Assembly: GCA_020091685.1 (NCBI GenBank)
Contig: CM034595.1
Coordinates: forward strand, 7,587,132-7,651,131
DNA from: Lutjanus erythropterus
Lineage: Eukaryota; Chordata; Actinopteri; Lutjaniformes; Lutjanidae
Length of the DNA: 64,000 nucleotides
Reading direction: 5' to 3'
Shown: positions 10,886 to 23,461 of the stretch, piece after piece
Layout: each line of letters opens with the position of its first letter
Position numbering within the stretch: the stretch's first letter is position 1
Program-made: the position numbers and the translations under genes
Notes under the pieces: model-generated
The model's database searches: none
What the model was told of the DNA's origin: nothing
Seen by the model: only the letters and a program-made list of their open reading frames with translations

Positions 10886-11939
10886 ACTGCCTCATACAAA
10901 TATCTTCATTGCTCTCGCCTTACAGAATGGACAAGAGGCTATTGTTAAATAATCAGTTAACTACTTTTTTTGTCAACAGAATCATACCCTTACATGTAAA
11001 CTTTTGTTTCGGTTCTGGGCTGACCCCATGTTTGATGTTACTACATTATGATCTTCGGGTTATTTTGTCAGAATAAAGAATTGCCTGGCTTGTTTCTCCT
11101 CATTGATGGATATCATTCTTTTCAAAATAGGTGAAAAAACTCTCAAGGAGGTGGATAAACTGTTTACTTGGTTTTACTCCTCACTAAGCCTCTGAACTAA
11201 GAAGTGCTAAAACATGACAAGATGGACTAAATTATACGCAACAACAAAAATATAATCAGATATGAGGTCTGTATTCTGATATCAGTGTACTATCTTCCTT
11301 ACAAGGCTCACAAACATGAAATAAATTTGTCTCATATTGTGTGAGTCTATTATTCAGTCTTGTGAGCTTCATTTTCCAAACTGTAGAAATAAAATTAGCC
11401 TTAAGTTTGCCACTCTGTCAGACTTTTTGTTTCATTCTCAGAGCACACGCTGAAATGGTCAGCTCGCCCCTGAGCCTGCTGAAGTGCAACTTGAAAAACT
11501 GGGTACTTGGAGAACAGCTATTTAAAGCAGGCATTGTGGATCTAAAAGAAGACAAGATTCTTTAACTGCACTGGTTATTTCTCACATCACATTTATTCAG
11601 AAACTAGAGCAATTTGAGAAAGATGTTTTAGTAGTAAAATTAAAATACAAGCAGCTCAGCTCGTGGTTATGCCTATAGGATCAATTTGGTCCCATTGACA
11701 CCCAACAGTTGAAACAATATAGCCTAATGTTGCTGTTTGACAAGTGGTGCTTCTTCACTTCCCGGTCACGGATTTGACCGGCAGGATGAATCTGCTGGTT
11801 AAATCCGTGACCTTTTCAGTTTCAAGCTGGAGGAAAAGAGAGGCAGAAATCGCAGCATGGCTCACAGTTTGGGGAAATGGAATGTTTTAATTTGAAGAAA
11901 AAACTAAACTGACCTTCCATAGTTAATGTTCCACTGTAC
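10886..11939. other. No gene or clear element
   Basis: No domain-bearing frame or repeat termini seen. A short inverted pair, 'CGGTCACGGATTTGACCGG' near 11762 and 'GGTTAAATCCGTGACC' near 11797, forms a foldback. Confidence 0.45.
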
Positions 11940-12836
11940 GCTCTTTGAAATAAAGGTGCTAACTAGAACCATAAACCGTTCTTTAGTTTGTCGCTATAGG
12001 AGAACTTTTTTGGTTTCTATTAGAGCTTTTTATAAAGGTTCCACTTGGAATCTTTTCACAGAGTTCTACCTAGAATGGGTTGTAGAACCCCCATAAGAGG
12101 TTCTACAGAGAACCCTTCTGTGGCATAATGACGCCACTTAGAAACCTCTCTGGAGGTTCTGTCCAGAACCATTTAACCCACTATAACCCTTTTATATTCC
12201 AAGGATTTTATCTAGAACCCATCAAAGAGGGTTCTATCAAGAACCTTTTTATATTCCAAGAGCTTTATCTAGAACCCATCAAGCGCATTCTATGAAGAAC
12301 CTTTTATATCCCAAGGATTTTATCTAGAATCCACCAAGGGGGTGGGAGGTTCTACCGAGCATCTTTGATATTCTGCAGGTTTTATCTAGAACACAGTCAG
12401 GGGTTTCTATGGAGAACCTTTTTATATCCCAAGGGATTTATCTAGAACCCACCAAGGGAGTTTCTATGGAGAACCTTTTTAAAAAACTCTTTATGTTTCA
12501 AGGGTTTTATCTGGAACACACTCAGGAGGTTCTATGTAGAACCTTTTTATATTCCAAGGGTTTTATCTAGAACCCATCAACCCACTGTTTATATTATGAT
12601 ACACAGAATCCTTGATGAACAGTTGAAGGTTCTTAAAGTGTTTCAACAATCCTTGAAGAACTCTTTTTTTCCAAAAAGGCTTCTTTGGATGAAAAACGTT
12701 CTTAATTGAACCTGTAGTCTACGAAAGAACCCATGACCAATGCTTTTTGCCAATAAGTGTTCTTCAGAAGCAAATGGCTCTGGGTAAAACCTCAGCCATT
12801 CCTAAGAACCCGTGTGGAAGCCTTATTTCTAAGAGC
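11940..12836. mobile_element. AGAACC-family inverted-repeat element, copy 1
   Basis: The left end (CTCTTTGAAATAAAGG) and the reverse complement of the right end (GCTCTTAGAAATAAGGC) form a short terminal inverted repeat shared with copies at 30358 and 41599. The interior is a degenerate array of 50-75-bp units with the pattern 'AACCTTTTTATATTCCAAGG...TTTTATCTAGAACCCA(C/T)CAA', about nine units in all. GGTTCT and AGAACC occur on the same strand, so the interior can fold back. No protein is encoded. Class II MITE is the likely nature, but the superfamily is not determined and no clean target duplication was found. Confidence 0.75.
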
Positions 12837-13149
12837 TACAGGCACAAACATGCATCTTATTAGCTGTATTCACATGGATAAGCATCTTTGTGTGCTGAAC
12901 GCTGCTCTCTGTGTGTCAGCTGCTGTACTGTACACTCATCCTGTGTTACTCTTCAGGGGAAGTCAGCTCAGCTCCTCCACCAGCATCACATCAAAGGCTT
13001 CCCAGCTCTCTCCTCACAACTTTCAGGGGCTGAGAGGAAGCGCTGCTGGAAGTGCATTACAATATCCTGAGCTGCAGATCTGCTCGCCGTTTTTCAGCTT
13101 CAGTCAGGCTCCAGTTCCACATTTTGCTGACTGATTCTTGTATGTATGT

Positions 13150-13440
13150 ACTAAGACACCGATGTTACGGTCAACTGAGCTTGCCAGATTTGCTTTAAGT
13201 CAAAGATATTTGTTAACCTCTAAAAATAAATTGCATTAATTGGCAAATTTAAGCACGTATCCAACAATTTGAATCAGGGAGGGTTGTTCAACAGTAAAGT
13301 ATATGGAAAAGGTCTAATTTAACAAGCAAGCGGGCCTTTTCCCTGTGAGGGTTACAATTACCCTAATTGAAAAAGCTGGACGTGGATTGAAACTGGCAGT
13401 CTAATTAATGGACTCTTTTACAAGCTTCCATAGAAACCTC
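13150..13440. promoter_or_regulatory. Candidate conserved non-coding block, TAAT-rich
   Basis: Non-repetitive sequence contains 'TTGCATTAATTGGC', 'ACAATTACCCTAATTG' and 'GTCTAATTAATGG', a dense set of homeodomain TAAT/ATTA cores. Flanks are repeat-derived. The regulatory role is inferred only from motif density and lack of repeats. Confidence 0.25.
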
Positions 13441-13569
13441 TGTTCAGTACAATACTTACACACATGGGTGGGTCCACGCCGCAAGTCTGTGTATGTATTC
13501 CATATTTAGCTGGAATTTGTTGGTATTTGTCATATGTAACACCAAAGAAAACAGCATAAAACTTAAAAT

Positions 13570-13720
13570 GTGCACTGTAAATAATTTTGAGCTGGTTCAA
13601 CTTAAATATATGTTAAGCATTTGTATAATTAGTTTAAACTCTTATTTAAGTTTTGTAAAATCAATTGAATTGAGTTAACTGAACTTGAAAAAAATGATCA
13701 ATAATTTGAAGATACTAAGC
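13570..13720. repeat. MITE-like fragment, CACTGTAAATA terminus
   Basis: It begins 'TGCACTGTAAATAATTTTGAG' and continues with 'GAATTGAGTTAACTGAACTTG', phrases of a fish MITE ending in CACTGTAAA. A related fragment starts at 14163. The opposite terminus was not located. Confidence 0.4.
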
Positions 13721-14162
13721 TGAAAATGTGAGCTGAAAATAAATGTGACTGTTCAGTCACATTTATGAACATTAAAAACAAATGTAATTTCTAGTGGCTC
13801 CTCTTGGAGCTGCTTTGTTACAGCAGCAGTACAAAGACAACATGTGAAAGTGCTCCCAGTGAATTCATTAATTTTAGGTCTGATGATAGGGACTAAATTC
13901 AATACACACGTTTATCGTTAATAATGTCATCATATCATTGTGAAAACCATGACTTATCTTAAAATGTTTTAGAAATACACAGCAAGTGTAAATGTTTTCT
14001 TCAAACTATAAAATAGAATAGAGGACAATGCATGATGGGAAGTCTGCTAATATGAAGGCATGAATGACATAGTTTTCATAACAGTCCTGCACATTTGTGA
14101 GGACTAATCAAAATTTTATGTCATAAATGAATTTGGGTTTACAATAAATTATAAAATAGTTA

Positions 14163-14341
14163 CACTGTATAAAAAGAAAGTTGAGAAAACTCAAAATTTT
14201 AAAGTAACTTAAAATGCTCACAATAGAATTTTGAGTTTTGAGCCCAACTCAAACTCTTATGTTTTGAAAGTTTTACCAACTATTAATCTTTAATGAGGTA
14301 ATTTGCTTTTCTTCTTTAAATAAAGTTGAATCTTTGAGTTT

Positions 14342-14342
<1 letters not shown>
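14163..14342. repeat. Second MITE-like fragment, cut by a TCTA tract
   Basis: It starts 'CACTGTATAAAAAGAAAGTTG' and contains 'CAAAATTTTAAAGTAACTT' and 'GAGCCCAACTCAAACTC'. The 'AAGTTGAATCTTTGAGTTTTT' near 14323 would be the inverted arm, but it runs straight into the TCTA microsatellite before a terminus is reached. Confidence 0.4.

Positions 14343-14409
<67 letters not shown>
14343..14409. repeat. (TCTA)16 microsatellite
   Basis: A perfect tetranucleotide (GATA-type) tract of about 67 bp. It is likely length-polymorphic. Confidence 0.97.
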
Positions 14410-15774
14410 GACTTATCTTAAGTCTTTCTTTATTAAATAGGAACAGTTTTATCTTAGTTATGGTTATGATTAGACCTAAATCAGATTATAGTTTTTATTC
14501 TGTTTGTTTGTTTCATCTGTCGACTAATAGTTGAAGCCACATGAAGCTCAAAATTGTGAATTTGTGTCTGAATAGGTGTTAATTGTTTTGCTGGCCTTTT
14601 CATCCACTCCCAGAAATGTCATCAATAACTGTTAATGGCTTCCCTGTTGTTTTTCATTTTGATGCTATTATCTTTGTTTCCTGGCTCCGTTACTCAGTTC
14701 TGAATGATTATGTTGCTGACAGTAAAAGGTCCAACTATGAAACGCTGCTCTTCCCTCAGCATTCCTTCTACATGTGTAATCGACATTAATCAACTCGATG
14801 GGGTTGGGACCAATACAAGCACTATTACAAGAAAAACCTGTTTGTTTGGCTGGATGTTCCACCATAATAGTTCCAAAAAACATTTTCCAAGTGAGGAGGA
14901 GAGATGATTTATATGCAGTGTGGAATCAAACCACCTGGACTGTTAAACAAGATTTAGTGAGGATGCAGTGTCTGCATTATTGCCATGTTGCACTGCTTAG
15001 CAGCAGGTAAGGTTTTCCAAATGAAATGGTGATAGTATCTTTGTTACCCACGTATATTTTACTGATAGAGCTGTAGCTCTGAGCAGGCACGGGAAACACA
15101 GACCTTGTTAAGTCTTTCATGGAGCTGTTGGATCAGTGTGGTGCATGTGTGAAGCACAAGCTGTTTTCATTCCTCAGGTGAACTGATCATTTATCAGCAT
15201 TCAGAGGAGTCTTTTTGTTTTTTCGTTTGGTTTCTTGTCAGGTTGAATATGGAGAAGCTGCTCTGTAATATTTTCAGTTCAGGTCATTAAAAGCACATCT
15301 TGCTGCACATATGCAGTTTATTGGTGGGAGATTCATTTCTTGCTTTTATGACATCAGCCAAGGATCAGGTCATAAGAAACCTCTGCTGCTTGGATTTATC
15401 ATCATGTAATGTCTTGAAGTGGTTTGCATTATTATCCCTCACAGTGAAAATGAATTTCAAAAACTATTGAACAAACTTATTAAGGAAAGTGAATAATAGT
15501 TAATATTTTAAGATTATAGATTGGCTATACTATCTTGTTTTTACAGTGTAATTGTAATTAAATATATATGTATTTGACAAAAAAAGATTCTAAATCAAGC
15601 ACCAAAGAGTAAAGTATTGGCTCAAGCAGAGCAACAAAGTCACTGAAGCACTAGCTGATGGCTGCAGGCAATGCTATTTGCTGCCTCAGCTCTCTCTACC
15701 ACCCCGACATCCTCTTTATATTCTTGGTTTTTGCTATCATTGATTTACATGCACTGTGAAGCATTTTAAGCTGC
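14410..15774. other. No gene or clear element
   Basis: Only short frames without recognisable domains, and no repeat termini or arrays. Confidence 0.45.
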
Positions 15775-16077
15775 TTCAAAGGCAAACTATGCAGGGTTTT
15801 CCCCCAAAAACAATGCGTAGACTCATTGAAAAACATCGCCTCTCAATTATCACGCACAACTCACCAGAAGTGCGTGGCGGAGACCCCGTCCTCTGCCTGT
15901 ACCGTCTAACTTTCTTAACTACTCCACTGCTTGGGACGCTTAACTAACCCAAAATGTCGGTATCTGCCATCATGTGAATGAGACCAAGCAATCACCTGTC
16001 TTTCTTTAGTGTTTTATGAACAGCAGCCGACAAATCCGACCGCTTCTACCTTTAAACACAGTATTGGACATAAGAAG
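15775..16077. repeat. Interspersed repeat, unassigned
   Basis: Phrases 'AACTATGCAGGGTTTTCCC', 'TTGGGACGCTTAACTAACCC' and 'GCCATCATGTGAATGAGACC' match a fish repeat I recognise. It ends at the start of the TAGGG-type element at 16078. The class is not determined. Confidence 0.45.
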
Positions 16078-16262
16078 TAGGGCCTGACTGATACTGGAAT
16101 TTTGGCACCAATGCTGATACAGATATTAGCGAGTAAAAAAAGTTCAATATTGATATATAAAGAAGTTAATATAACAATGTACATTATGCCATGTTAAAAT
16201 ATCAGCACATTTTAGACAACAAACTGTATATGCTGATACCAATATATATATATATAAAGCCA
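16078..16262 (+). mobile_element. hAT-like MITE fragment, left end
   Basis: The start TAGGGCCTGACTGATACTGG followed by 'ACCAATGCTGATACAGATATT' and 'GCTGATACCAATATATATA' resembles the GATA(C/T)-rich hAT MITEs at 10346 and 41773. No right terminus or target duplication was found. It ends in a short (TA)8 tract. Confidence 0.45.
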
Positions 16263-16943
16263 AAACAGCTCTACTAGGACTGTGTCTAATGAAGAATAAA
16301 CGCCATCACATTAGAAGTATCTTGCAAACATGGCAGTGTGAGAGTGTGCGTTTGTGTGTGTATGTCTCATGTATCTGTTTCAGTCTTTAAGCGTCTTGCA
16401 CGTACGTCTGTTTTTCTGCTGAACAGCGAGAGTGTGAGCACGGGTGAGTGAGCATTTACATATGTCTGTGACTAAGCCCATTGGCACAGTACAGTATGAT
16501 GCAGTGCTCCTCGCCTCACTGTGCCTGTCTGCTGTGAGTGTAGTTTTCTGTGTCCTGGTTGTAATCCTCAGCACTGTCCCTGGGGGAAAGCTGGGGATGC
16601 TAACAGCAGCCAAACTGCAGGTTGCTGCTGGAGAGAACAACAGGTCAGTCTGTCCTTGCTGTCCCACTGGCTGGGACACCACACATGACAACAGTGTCAC
16701 TACATTCGAGGTGATGCAGAGCACTGGGGATTTAAAATGACCAGTTTAAGAGTTAGACTGATATGTTGGTTAGGTTTATAGCTATCTCTAGAGGCTTTAA
16801 TGTTGAATTGGGCGGTGCTTGATCACACAAATATTGACAGAACAGTGGCTGTGGTTGGAGAGACAATGAATCATTCACAGCTTTGTTGGCAGGGTTAAGG
16901 AAGAGGATTTCATCTTCCGACATATAGCTATAGCCAGCCATAG

Positions 16944-16968
16944 AAAAAAAAAAAAAAAAAAAAAAAAA
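16944..16968. repeat. A25 homopolymer
   Basis: A run of 25 A with no retroposon body recognised on either side. No polyadenylation signal or target duplication ties it to a retrotransposition event. Confidence 0.9.
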
Positions 16969-17127
16969 CAGCAACAGAAAAATGGCCAAAAAATGCATGC
17001 ATGAGATCAAGGCAGTTCCTGAAACTGGTACCACAGTTTCACTGTTCACTGGAAAAGACACCAAAAAACACTGTCCATGCTATTGCTGGGTTATATTTTT
17101 TTATAATAAACTGGCCAGCTGGTTCAT

Positions 17128-17240
17128 GCATTGTAGTCAAGACCACCTAAACTGAGACCTGTCAAGACCAGAATGTATCCAGACTGAAACAAGACCAAGA
17201 CTTTTCAGACCAAGTCAAGGCCAAGTGCTGTAGTCTCTAG
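17128..17240. mobile_element. GTCAAGACCA-type MITE terminus
   Basis: 'TTGTAGTCAAGACCACC' at the left edge is followed by repeated 'AAGACCAAGAC' and 'AGACCAAGTCAAGGCC' words. The inverted match is at 18495-18520 ('GTGGTCTTGAGTACTACAAC'). The two may be ends of one element later split by other insertions, or ends of separate copies. Confidence 0.5.
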
Positions 17241-17350
17241 TTCTCTCACCCAAGCGTTACCATGGCCTATAATGTTTATGATGGAGCTGACATTAGCAAA
17301 AATTATGCAACTAAACCTCAAAAATATATTAGCTAAATATATTTATAGTT

Positions 17351-17719
17351 GGGGTGGCACGGTGTGCAGTGGTTAGCACTGCCACCTCACAGCAAGAAGG
17401 TCCTGAGTTCGATCCCCCGGTTTGCTGAGGCAGAGCCTTTCTGTGTGGAGTTCATGTTCTCCCCGTGTCTGCGTGGGTTCTCTCCGGGTTCTCCGGCTTC
17501 CTCCCACAGTCCAAAGACATGCATGCTAGGTTAATTGGTGACTCTAAATTGCCCGTAGGTGTGAATGTGAGTGTGAGTGGTTATCTGTGTCAGCCCTGTG
17601 ATGAACTGGCGACTTGTCCAGGGTGTACCCCGCCTCTCACCCAGTGTCAGCTGGGATAGGCTCCAGCAGCCCGTGACCCTTACGGAATAAGCGGTTACAG
17701 AAAATGAATGAATGAATGA
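17351..17719 (+). mobile_element. tRNA-related SINE with (AATG)n tail and perfect 12-bp TSD
   Basis: The head 'GGTGGCACGGTGTGCAGTGG' holds an A-box-like GTGCAGTGGTTAGCA, and 'GAGTTCGATCCCC' near 17405 is a B box (GGTTCGANTCC type), so it carries an internal RNA polymerase III promoter. The body has the fish-SINE phrases 'TCCTCCCACAGTCCAAAGACA' and 'AATTGGTGACTCTAAATTGCC', and 'GTCAGCTGGGATAGGCTCCAG' near the end, followed by GGTTACAGAAAATG and an (AATG)4 tail. Direct repeats ATATTTATAGTT at 17339-17350 and 17720-17731 are identical. This is the mark of LINE-driven target-primed reverse transcription. At 369 bp it looks close to full length, and the intact duplication suggests it is young. Confidence 0.92.
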
Positions 17720-18404
17720 ATATTTATAGTTAGCTACATAGCCTCATTATTGATTATTACAAGCAAAAACATAGGAGGAACAAGAATTTGTACTTTTGTG
17801 CTTTGTCCCCACAGTCTTTCACAAAGTTAACACTACATTAGCTATATCCCTCAATATGTTAACTAAATTTGCTAGCTGGCACTATTAGCTAAATGGGAAA
17901 TATCTGGGTGGGTAGCAGCTGAAACTAATGCCCAGATAATGGCTAATATGCATAGCTAATATTTGCTCAAGGACTTGGGGTGAAGGGTAAAGAGATTTCC
18001 AAAGACTTTTCATACAGAGGTAGATTGCCAAAGTTAGCTAGCTAGCTTTGCTTATGTCACTTAGCTCACCCTTCTTTATGCTGATAAAAGTTTGACGTGC
18101 CCCCAGCAGTCTCACTAAGCACTGCATTGTAGAACTTATACACTGCAGTGGGTTTTTCTTCAGAATGCTATTTTGCAGATGAACTCTTTGGGGTTTAAGT
18201 AGCCAGAAGTTACAAAACAAGATTTGTCTGTCACGTCCTCCCAGACAGCCACAGCTTCTGTCTTCTGTCTCCCACATTGATGTTCTTGGAGAGCCTGTGG
18301 GGCAGAGAGCAGGGCTGGCAAAGGTAACACAATTCGAGTCAAGTTGCATTTGAAACAGGAAGTTTTACTTCCAGTCACAGTAATGATTTTAAGAAATAAA
18401 TCAG

Positions 18405-18522
18405 GCAATTTAGTGACAGTTATCTGGTCTTCAGACCAAGACAAGACCAAATAAAAATGCTGTTGATTCCAAGATGAGAGTGAGACTTTCAAAAAGTGGT
18501 CTTGAGTACTACAACACTAGCT
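18405..18522. mobile_element. GTCAAGACCA-type MITE, opposite terminus
   Basis: It contains 'GACCAAGACAAGACCAAAT' and ends 'GTGGTCTTGAGTACTACAAC'. The reverse complement of that end matches the left terminus at 17128 after a short insertion. Confidence 0.5.
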
Positions 18523-20925
18523 GGTTCTACAGGAGGCCGTAGACCTTACCAGATAGAAAGAAAAGAAAAAAAGAAGTAAGAAATCTTAAAACAATATAGT
18601 GCAAATCCCCTCTCATCCAGTGCTGTTTGAACTCTCTATTGAACTCTAGTGTCACTGTCTTCCCTCTGACAGCTCCATTGGACAGACCTATGCCCTCTTC
18701 GCTATGTCTTCCAATGAATCAGACGGTGTAGTACTACACAGGTCACTACACGTGGGATCTTATCTTATTCATTAGGAACATGGATAAAATTGGACACTAA
18801 ATTATTAATTCAAAGTTGGCAAGTCGGAGAATGTCTGGCATATTGCTCTTTTGCCCTTACTCACCCCCCAAGTCACTCAGCCCTGTTAAGAAAAGGCGAT
18901 TAAAGTGGTGATACACAGTGACTCAGGCTGCTTGTGCAAGTACAATGTGAAAGCAGCCTTGGGGGAAATGTAGGAAAGATGTGCATGGGCTCTCTACCTC
19001 ATCCGGAGGTGAAAATAGGCATCGTAGATCCGCTGAGAGACAGGAGTGTTGGCAGGTGTCCCATATCGAGGAGTATGAGACAACCCCGTGCTGCATGGCA
19101 GAGTGAAAGAGCTAACAAAACACCGGCTGGATGAGCGTCTGCGTAGTTCAGGGACTAAAGTGTGACATAGAGGCCAGAGAGGCAGTTGGGAAGTCAGTAG
19201 CTTTAATCCAATGACCAGCTGGGAATATCTATGTGAAGAAAGCAATAGATTAACACTCTCCAATCTTTCAACACAGTCCTTTCTTGAGCAAAGCACTGAA
19301 AGCTCAACTGTCCCAGCTCATCCTTACCAGAAAAAATTACTGTATAGACGAATCCAGTGATCAGTTTGGGTGTTCTGCCATCTAGAGGCACCGCTGTTAC
19401 TGTGGTGACACATCGTAGTGTCTGTCACTCTGTTTTGTGTCTATAAAGGAACCAAAGCCTTGTGAAACTTTCCAGGTTTCTTCATGGTTTCAGTTAGAGT
19501 GATCACTTGCGAGTTCTTTCGCAGGACTGGGAATCCCCTGTAGACACTGTGTCTGTTGTTGCCTGCTGACAGTGACAGCATGGATAATTGGATTGATGAT
19601 GTTCAGCAGTGGCCCTCAGTAACTGGTGAAGGTACGTTTTAGGATGGCGATAATAACGTTCTTCAAATTTAGTTAGACGTTGGTTGTGACAATAGCCAGA
19701 AACAGAGAAAAAACAGACCACCTCCGCCACATTTAAGTTATTCAAATATTCCTACTTTTTGGGAACAAAGTCTTCTCTGTTCATATTCTTGATCCACCTC
19801 AGGCAAACGCCCAGTGAATCTTTGCAGAGTGTATGGTCTCAGACAGCAGCACCCTTCTCAAAGTAAAGGCTTGTGTATTTTGCATTCTGTTTTTTTCCAA
19901 AGTTGAGGTTTGACATTACTGTTGGAGCAGCCGAACTGCACAGGTTCTTCCCAACTTCCTAGACGTCGCCATCAAAGGGACTTTCACCTCAAAGACCAGT
20001 CAGCCTAACCAAATAGTTTAACATGCCTCAAGCTAACTGCTGCATTTCACAATGTTGACAGAATGTTTAACATCACATGACTTTCATCAAGTACTTAAGA
20101 TCCAATGGGAATGTCGCTGGTACTTTCGGGAGTCATATATGTTGTTTTGGGAGTCATAGGCAACTGACCTATTCTGTTGTATGGTATGAGGATGTGTTGA
20201 CTCTGCAGTGGTCACCAGTAGAGGACTTGTTGTACTGGGCATTTCCAAGGAGTGCAGTTGTCTGGTTTGGATTTAAAAGTAAAAGGAAACCTTCCTCAGA
20301 TGAATAAAGGTTAGAATAGCTGCAAGCAGGACTTCCCAGGGCCAAGCACAGCACATCAAGCACAGTACCCTGCACACAGGTACTGTGAGGACACGTCTAC
20401 CCTCTGAGCAAGTTTGATCATGATCAGAGAAAGCATCACAGAGATGTGGCCGGCTTCCTGTTTGTATCTGCCCTACCAACTCTGTCACAAGAGAAATATT
20501 AGGCAATAAACATAGGACTACTACCCATCATCTCGTCCTTTTGTGGCGTGTAATGAGTAATGGAGCTGTCTTAAATTTATGTCATGGTAGTTATACATTT
20601 GCAGTGATGATTTTGTCAGCAGTTTTTTTTAGCATTTTTGTAAATTTGTTTGTTTTGTTTGCTTGCTCAGTGTTAAAAAGACTCAACATTGGAGGGATTG
20701 TGTCACTGCATGGAAAGATAAGATAAGGGATATGACAAAAATGATAGAGTGCCAATGCCCACTCTTTTAGTGATTGTCTCTTTAATAAAGAGCTTTGTTT
20801 TATTTTGATATTTTCGCTCATTGATTCCAACACATGAGGCAGAAATGAGGAAAAGTTCATTTTGTAAATCAAAGCAATGTTTCTTTTCCTCTGTCTGTCT
20901 CTATCTTCTTTCTCAGTTCGCCTCT
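18523..20925. other. No gene recognised
   Basis: About 2.4 kb without a supported gene. The frames at 19.0-19.7 kb and 20.1-20.5 kb are short, lack domains and have no splice or codon signal that I can defend. Confidence 0.4.
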
Positions 20926-23348
20926 CTTGCTCTCTCTCTCTCTCTCCTTGCTTCTTGCTTTGTAAGCCGAACCTCTGGAGGGCGACGGGCTAAAAAAGGA
21001 AACAGACGGTTTGGCCCTCGGCTCTTTTTTCTTTTAATAGGCCTGGTATTCCTGGTGGAGCAGGCAGGAGTTCACCTTGATGTCACATATCAGCGGCAGG
21101 CTCAGGGCTCAGGGCCGGCCTTCCCTCACTGGCTCACAGTTAAAAGGAGGTTTAGGGAGGGAGGGAGTAGGAAGAGGAGGAAGTCAACATATTCTTTGAC
21201 CTTCTTTTATCTACCAGGTCTACTGTGAAGAAGCAGTGACTGTGCCTGATTTTGTTTAATTATATACTGATGTGTGCTGTCAACCTATAACTGAGACACA
21301 TTTACTGTTAATATCTTCTGTGACATGTAAAAGTGGTCACAGGAATTTTCCTTGCAAAGGACTATTACTATTGTGTTACAATAATGATACAGAGTTGTAC
21401 AAAACAAACAATATGTGATCAAATCAAAGAGTGATGTGTGGAGAGGTCAGACTTACTGGTGTCACAGCATGCTGATGTACAGTAAGGCCATGATGTTCAA
21501 GCAGCCAAATGATGTTAGTTCAGGCTAAGATCTGAGCGTTGTTTTAGTTACAATCTGAAAGATGTTCCACTGACCTTTGAGCACTATAGACCTTATATAT
21601 GTCGACAACCTTGTTGCTGTGATGAGGGTGGGAGAGCTGGTGAATCCCAGCTAAAATAAATCCAAAATTGGCCGTTTATGTCCCGAACCTCATTCACACT
21701 AACTCTCAAGCTACCTGAAACTTTCAGTGTTTTGTTTTATACTCATATTAGCTAACTGCAACATATATGCACATACAGCTCTACTTTCATTATGTATCAA
21801 TGGACGGCCACACCAAGTTCATAGTGTGGATCACAATAATTAGCTATAAAGTTACATAATAATATAATTATTCAATATCTTCTTCTTCTTTCCAGTTAAA
21901 TCAGAAATTGTTTTCATTGACCCTTCCTAAGTCCTGCCCCATTTTGCTCTGTGCTCTAATGACAGCTGAGCCAACCTGGTACCTCGGCCACTGTTCTTCT
22001 TTCAGCATTTCCTGTTTTCTGTACTTAGATGTACTACAAGTGCTAGGCTTCTATATATTGAAAAGAAAACCACATTTTGAAAATGGTTAAAAGAAGTTAT
22101 TGGGGGACTAAAAGCAACATAACTTAATGTTAGCGAAACACTAGCTCACTAGCTACCTAATCTACATCAGTCATTATCTAACTAGTTAGTTACTGTTTTG
22201 TTCAGATTGTTTGTTACACAGAAGCATCTGGGAAGTTGTCCTTAGAAACTATTTGGAAAAGGGCAAGCACTTTCACTCTTCAGGAGCTGCCTTTGTTTGT
22301 GTGAGACAAATCACTTCCATGGACTGTTTTTGCTGTTATCACACCTAAAACCACGTCTGTAGCCACCAGTAGTCCCTCCTAGGATGCTGATTGGCTGCAC
22401 CACTTTTGGTGCAGGCACAAACGGATAACTTGAAACCTGCTAACATCATGTTTCTCGCGTGATCTTGTGATCTTGCAATCTCACAATCTCGTAAGCTGCC
22501 TTGCAAGGTAACACTGTTACAGGAAAGAAAATGAACCATTATACCAATATTGCTCAACTGTTACTGGAACACAAAGTCAGTTGCAACATACAGTTTGTTG
22601 GAGGGTTAATATGACTTTTAGATGTGGTGCAGAAGCTGGCAACATTAGTGTTCATATCAGCATAGCGTCCAGCCATACTGTTTTTACCGCCACCAACTGG
22701 ACTGGAGGAGCAGAACAATAGGCTCTGTATAGTACATGTACATCTATGTACATCGTGACACAGTTTCCATTGTATTTCCATTGTACAAGTCTGGTGTATC
22801 ATATAACTCATGGTTTGTTGGCTAATATTTCATGAAGCAGCTTGTACTGCGGTTGCAGCTGTTGGTTTGTGAATAACAATTAGCAGTAGCAATATCAGAC
22901 AGTAGCATTAGCAATAAATGTTTCAAGCAGGTGTATAAATAAACCACAGAAGCTTCATACTCTTACCTCAGTCTCCAATATAAGTTTTCTTGTTAAAATA
23001 TAGAAAAAGAGAATCACTTACGTTCCACATGTACTGTAAGTGCAGTAACCAGACAACAAAAATAATCAGACCTAACTGCACACAATGCAAACTTTACTTC
23101 TGACTGTTCCATTAAGTCAAGTGAAGGTGACCCCTTTCGAAGGCATGAGGAATCCAAGGGGGTTTTTAAGGCCTCATAATATCGTACAGTATACTGACCA
23201 TTCGGCTTTCATTTTACTTGTGCTAAACTTGGCTGCCTCCTGTGACGTCTGTCACTTTTTTTAATAACGGTATGTCAGAGATCATTGCTTTAGGTCCTTC
23301 TGTGGAGGAGTGCATATACTGTATGTTACCAAGTTAATCTGAGTTTTT
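20926..23348. other. No gene recognised; CT-rich patch and possible unique regulatory DNA
   Basis: A short CT tract lies at 20930-20947. The following 20960-21200 is moderate-GC and non-repetitive ('CACATATCAGCGGCAGGC'), and could be regulatory or nothing. A C/T and T/G palindromic patch 'GATCTTGTGATCTTGCAATCTC' lies near 22461. No exon is supported. Confidence 0.35.
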
Positions 23349-23362
23349 CACACACACACACA

Positions 23363-23460
<98 letters not shown>

Positions 23461-23461
23461 G
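23349..23461. repeat. Compound (CA)n-(CT)n microsatellite
   Basis: About 44 bp of CA with one TA interruption runs directly into about 68 bp of CT with a few substitutions. Confidence 0.95.

Noticed and set aside
16944-16968. Poly(A) run as the tail of a processed pseudogene or LINE
   Set aside because: No upstream signal, retroposon body or target duplication could be tied to it.
17351-17425. Possible tRNA gene
   Set aside because: A- and B-box sequences are present but belong to the head of a SINE; no cloverleaf or acceptor end.
20821-21228. 135-residue plus-strand frame with a hydrophobic N-terminal part
   Set aside because: The hydrophobic, serine-rich run is produced by a CT-rich tract, so it is not evidence of a signal peptide.
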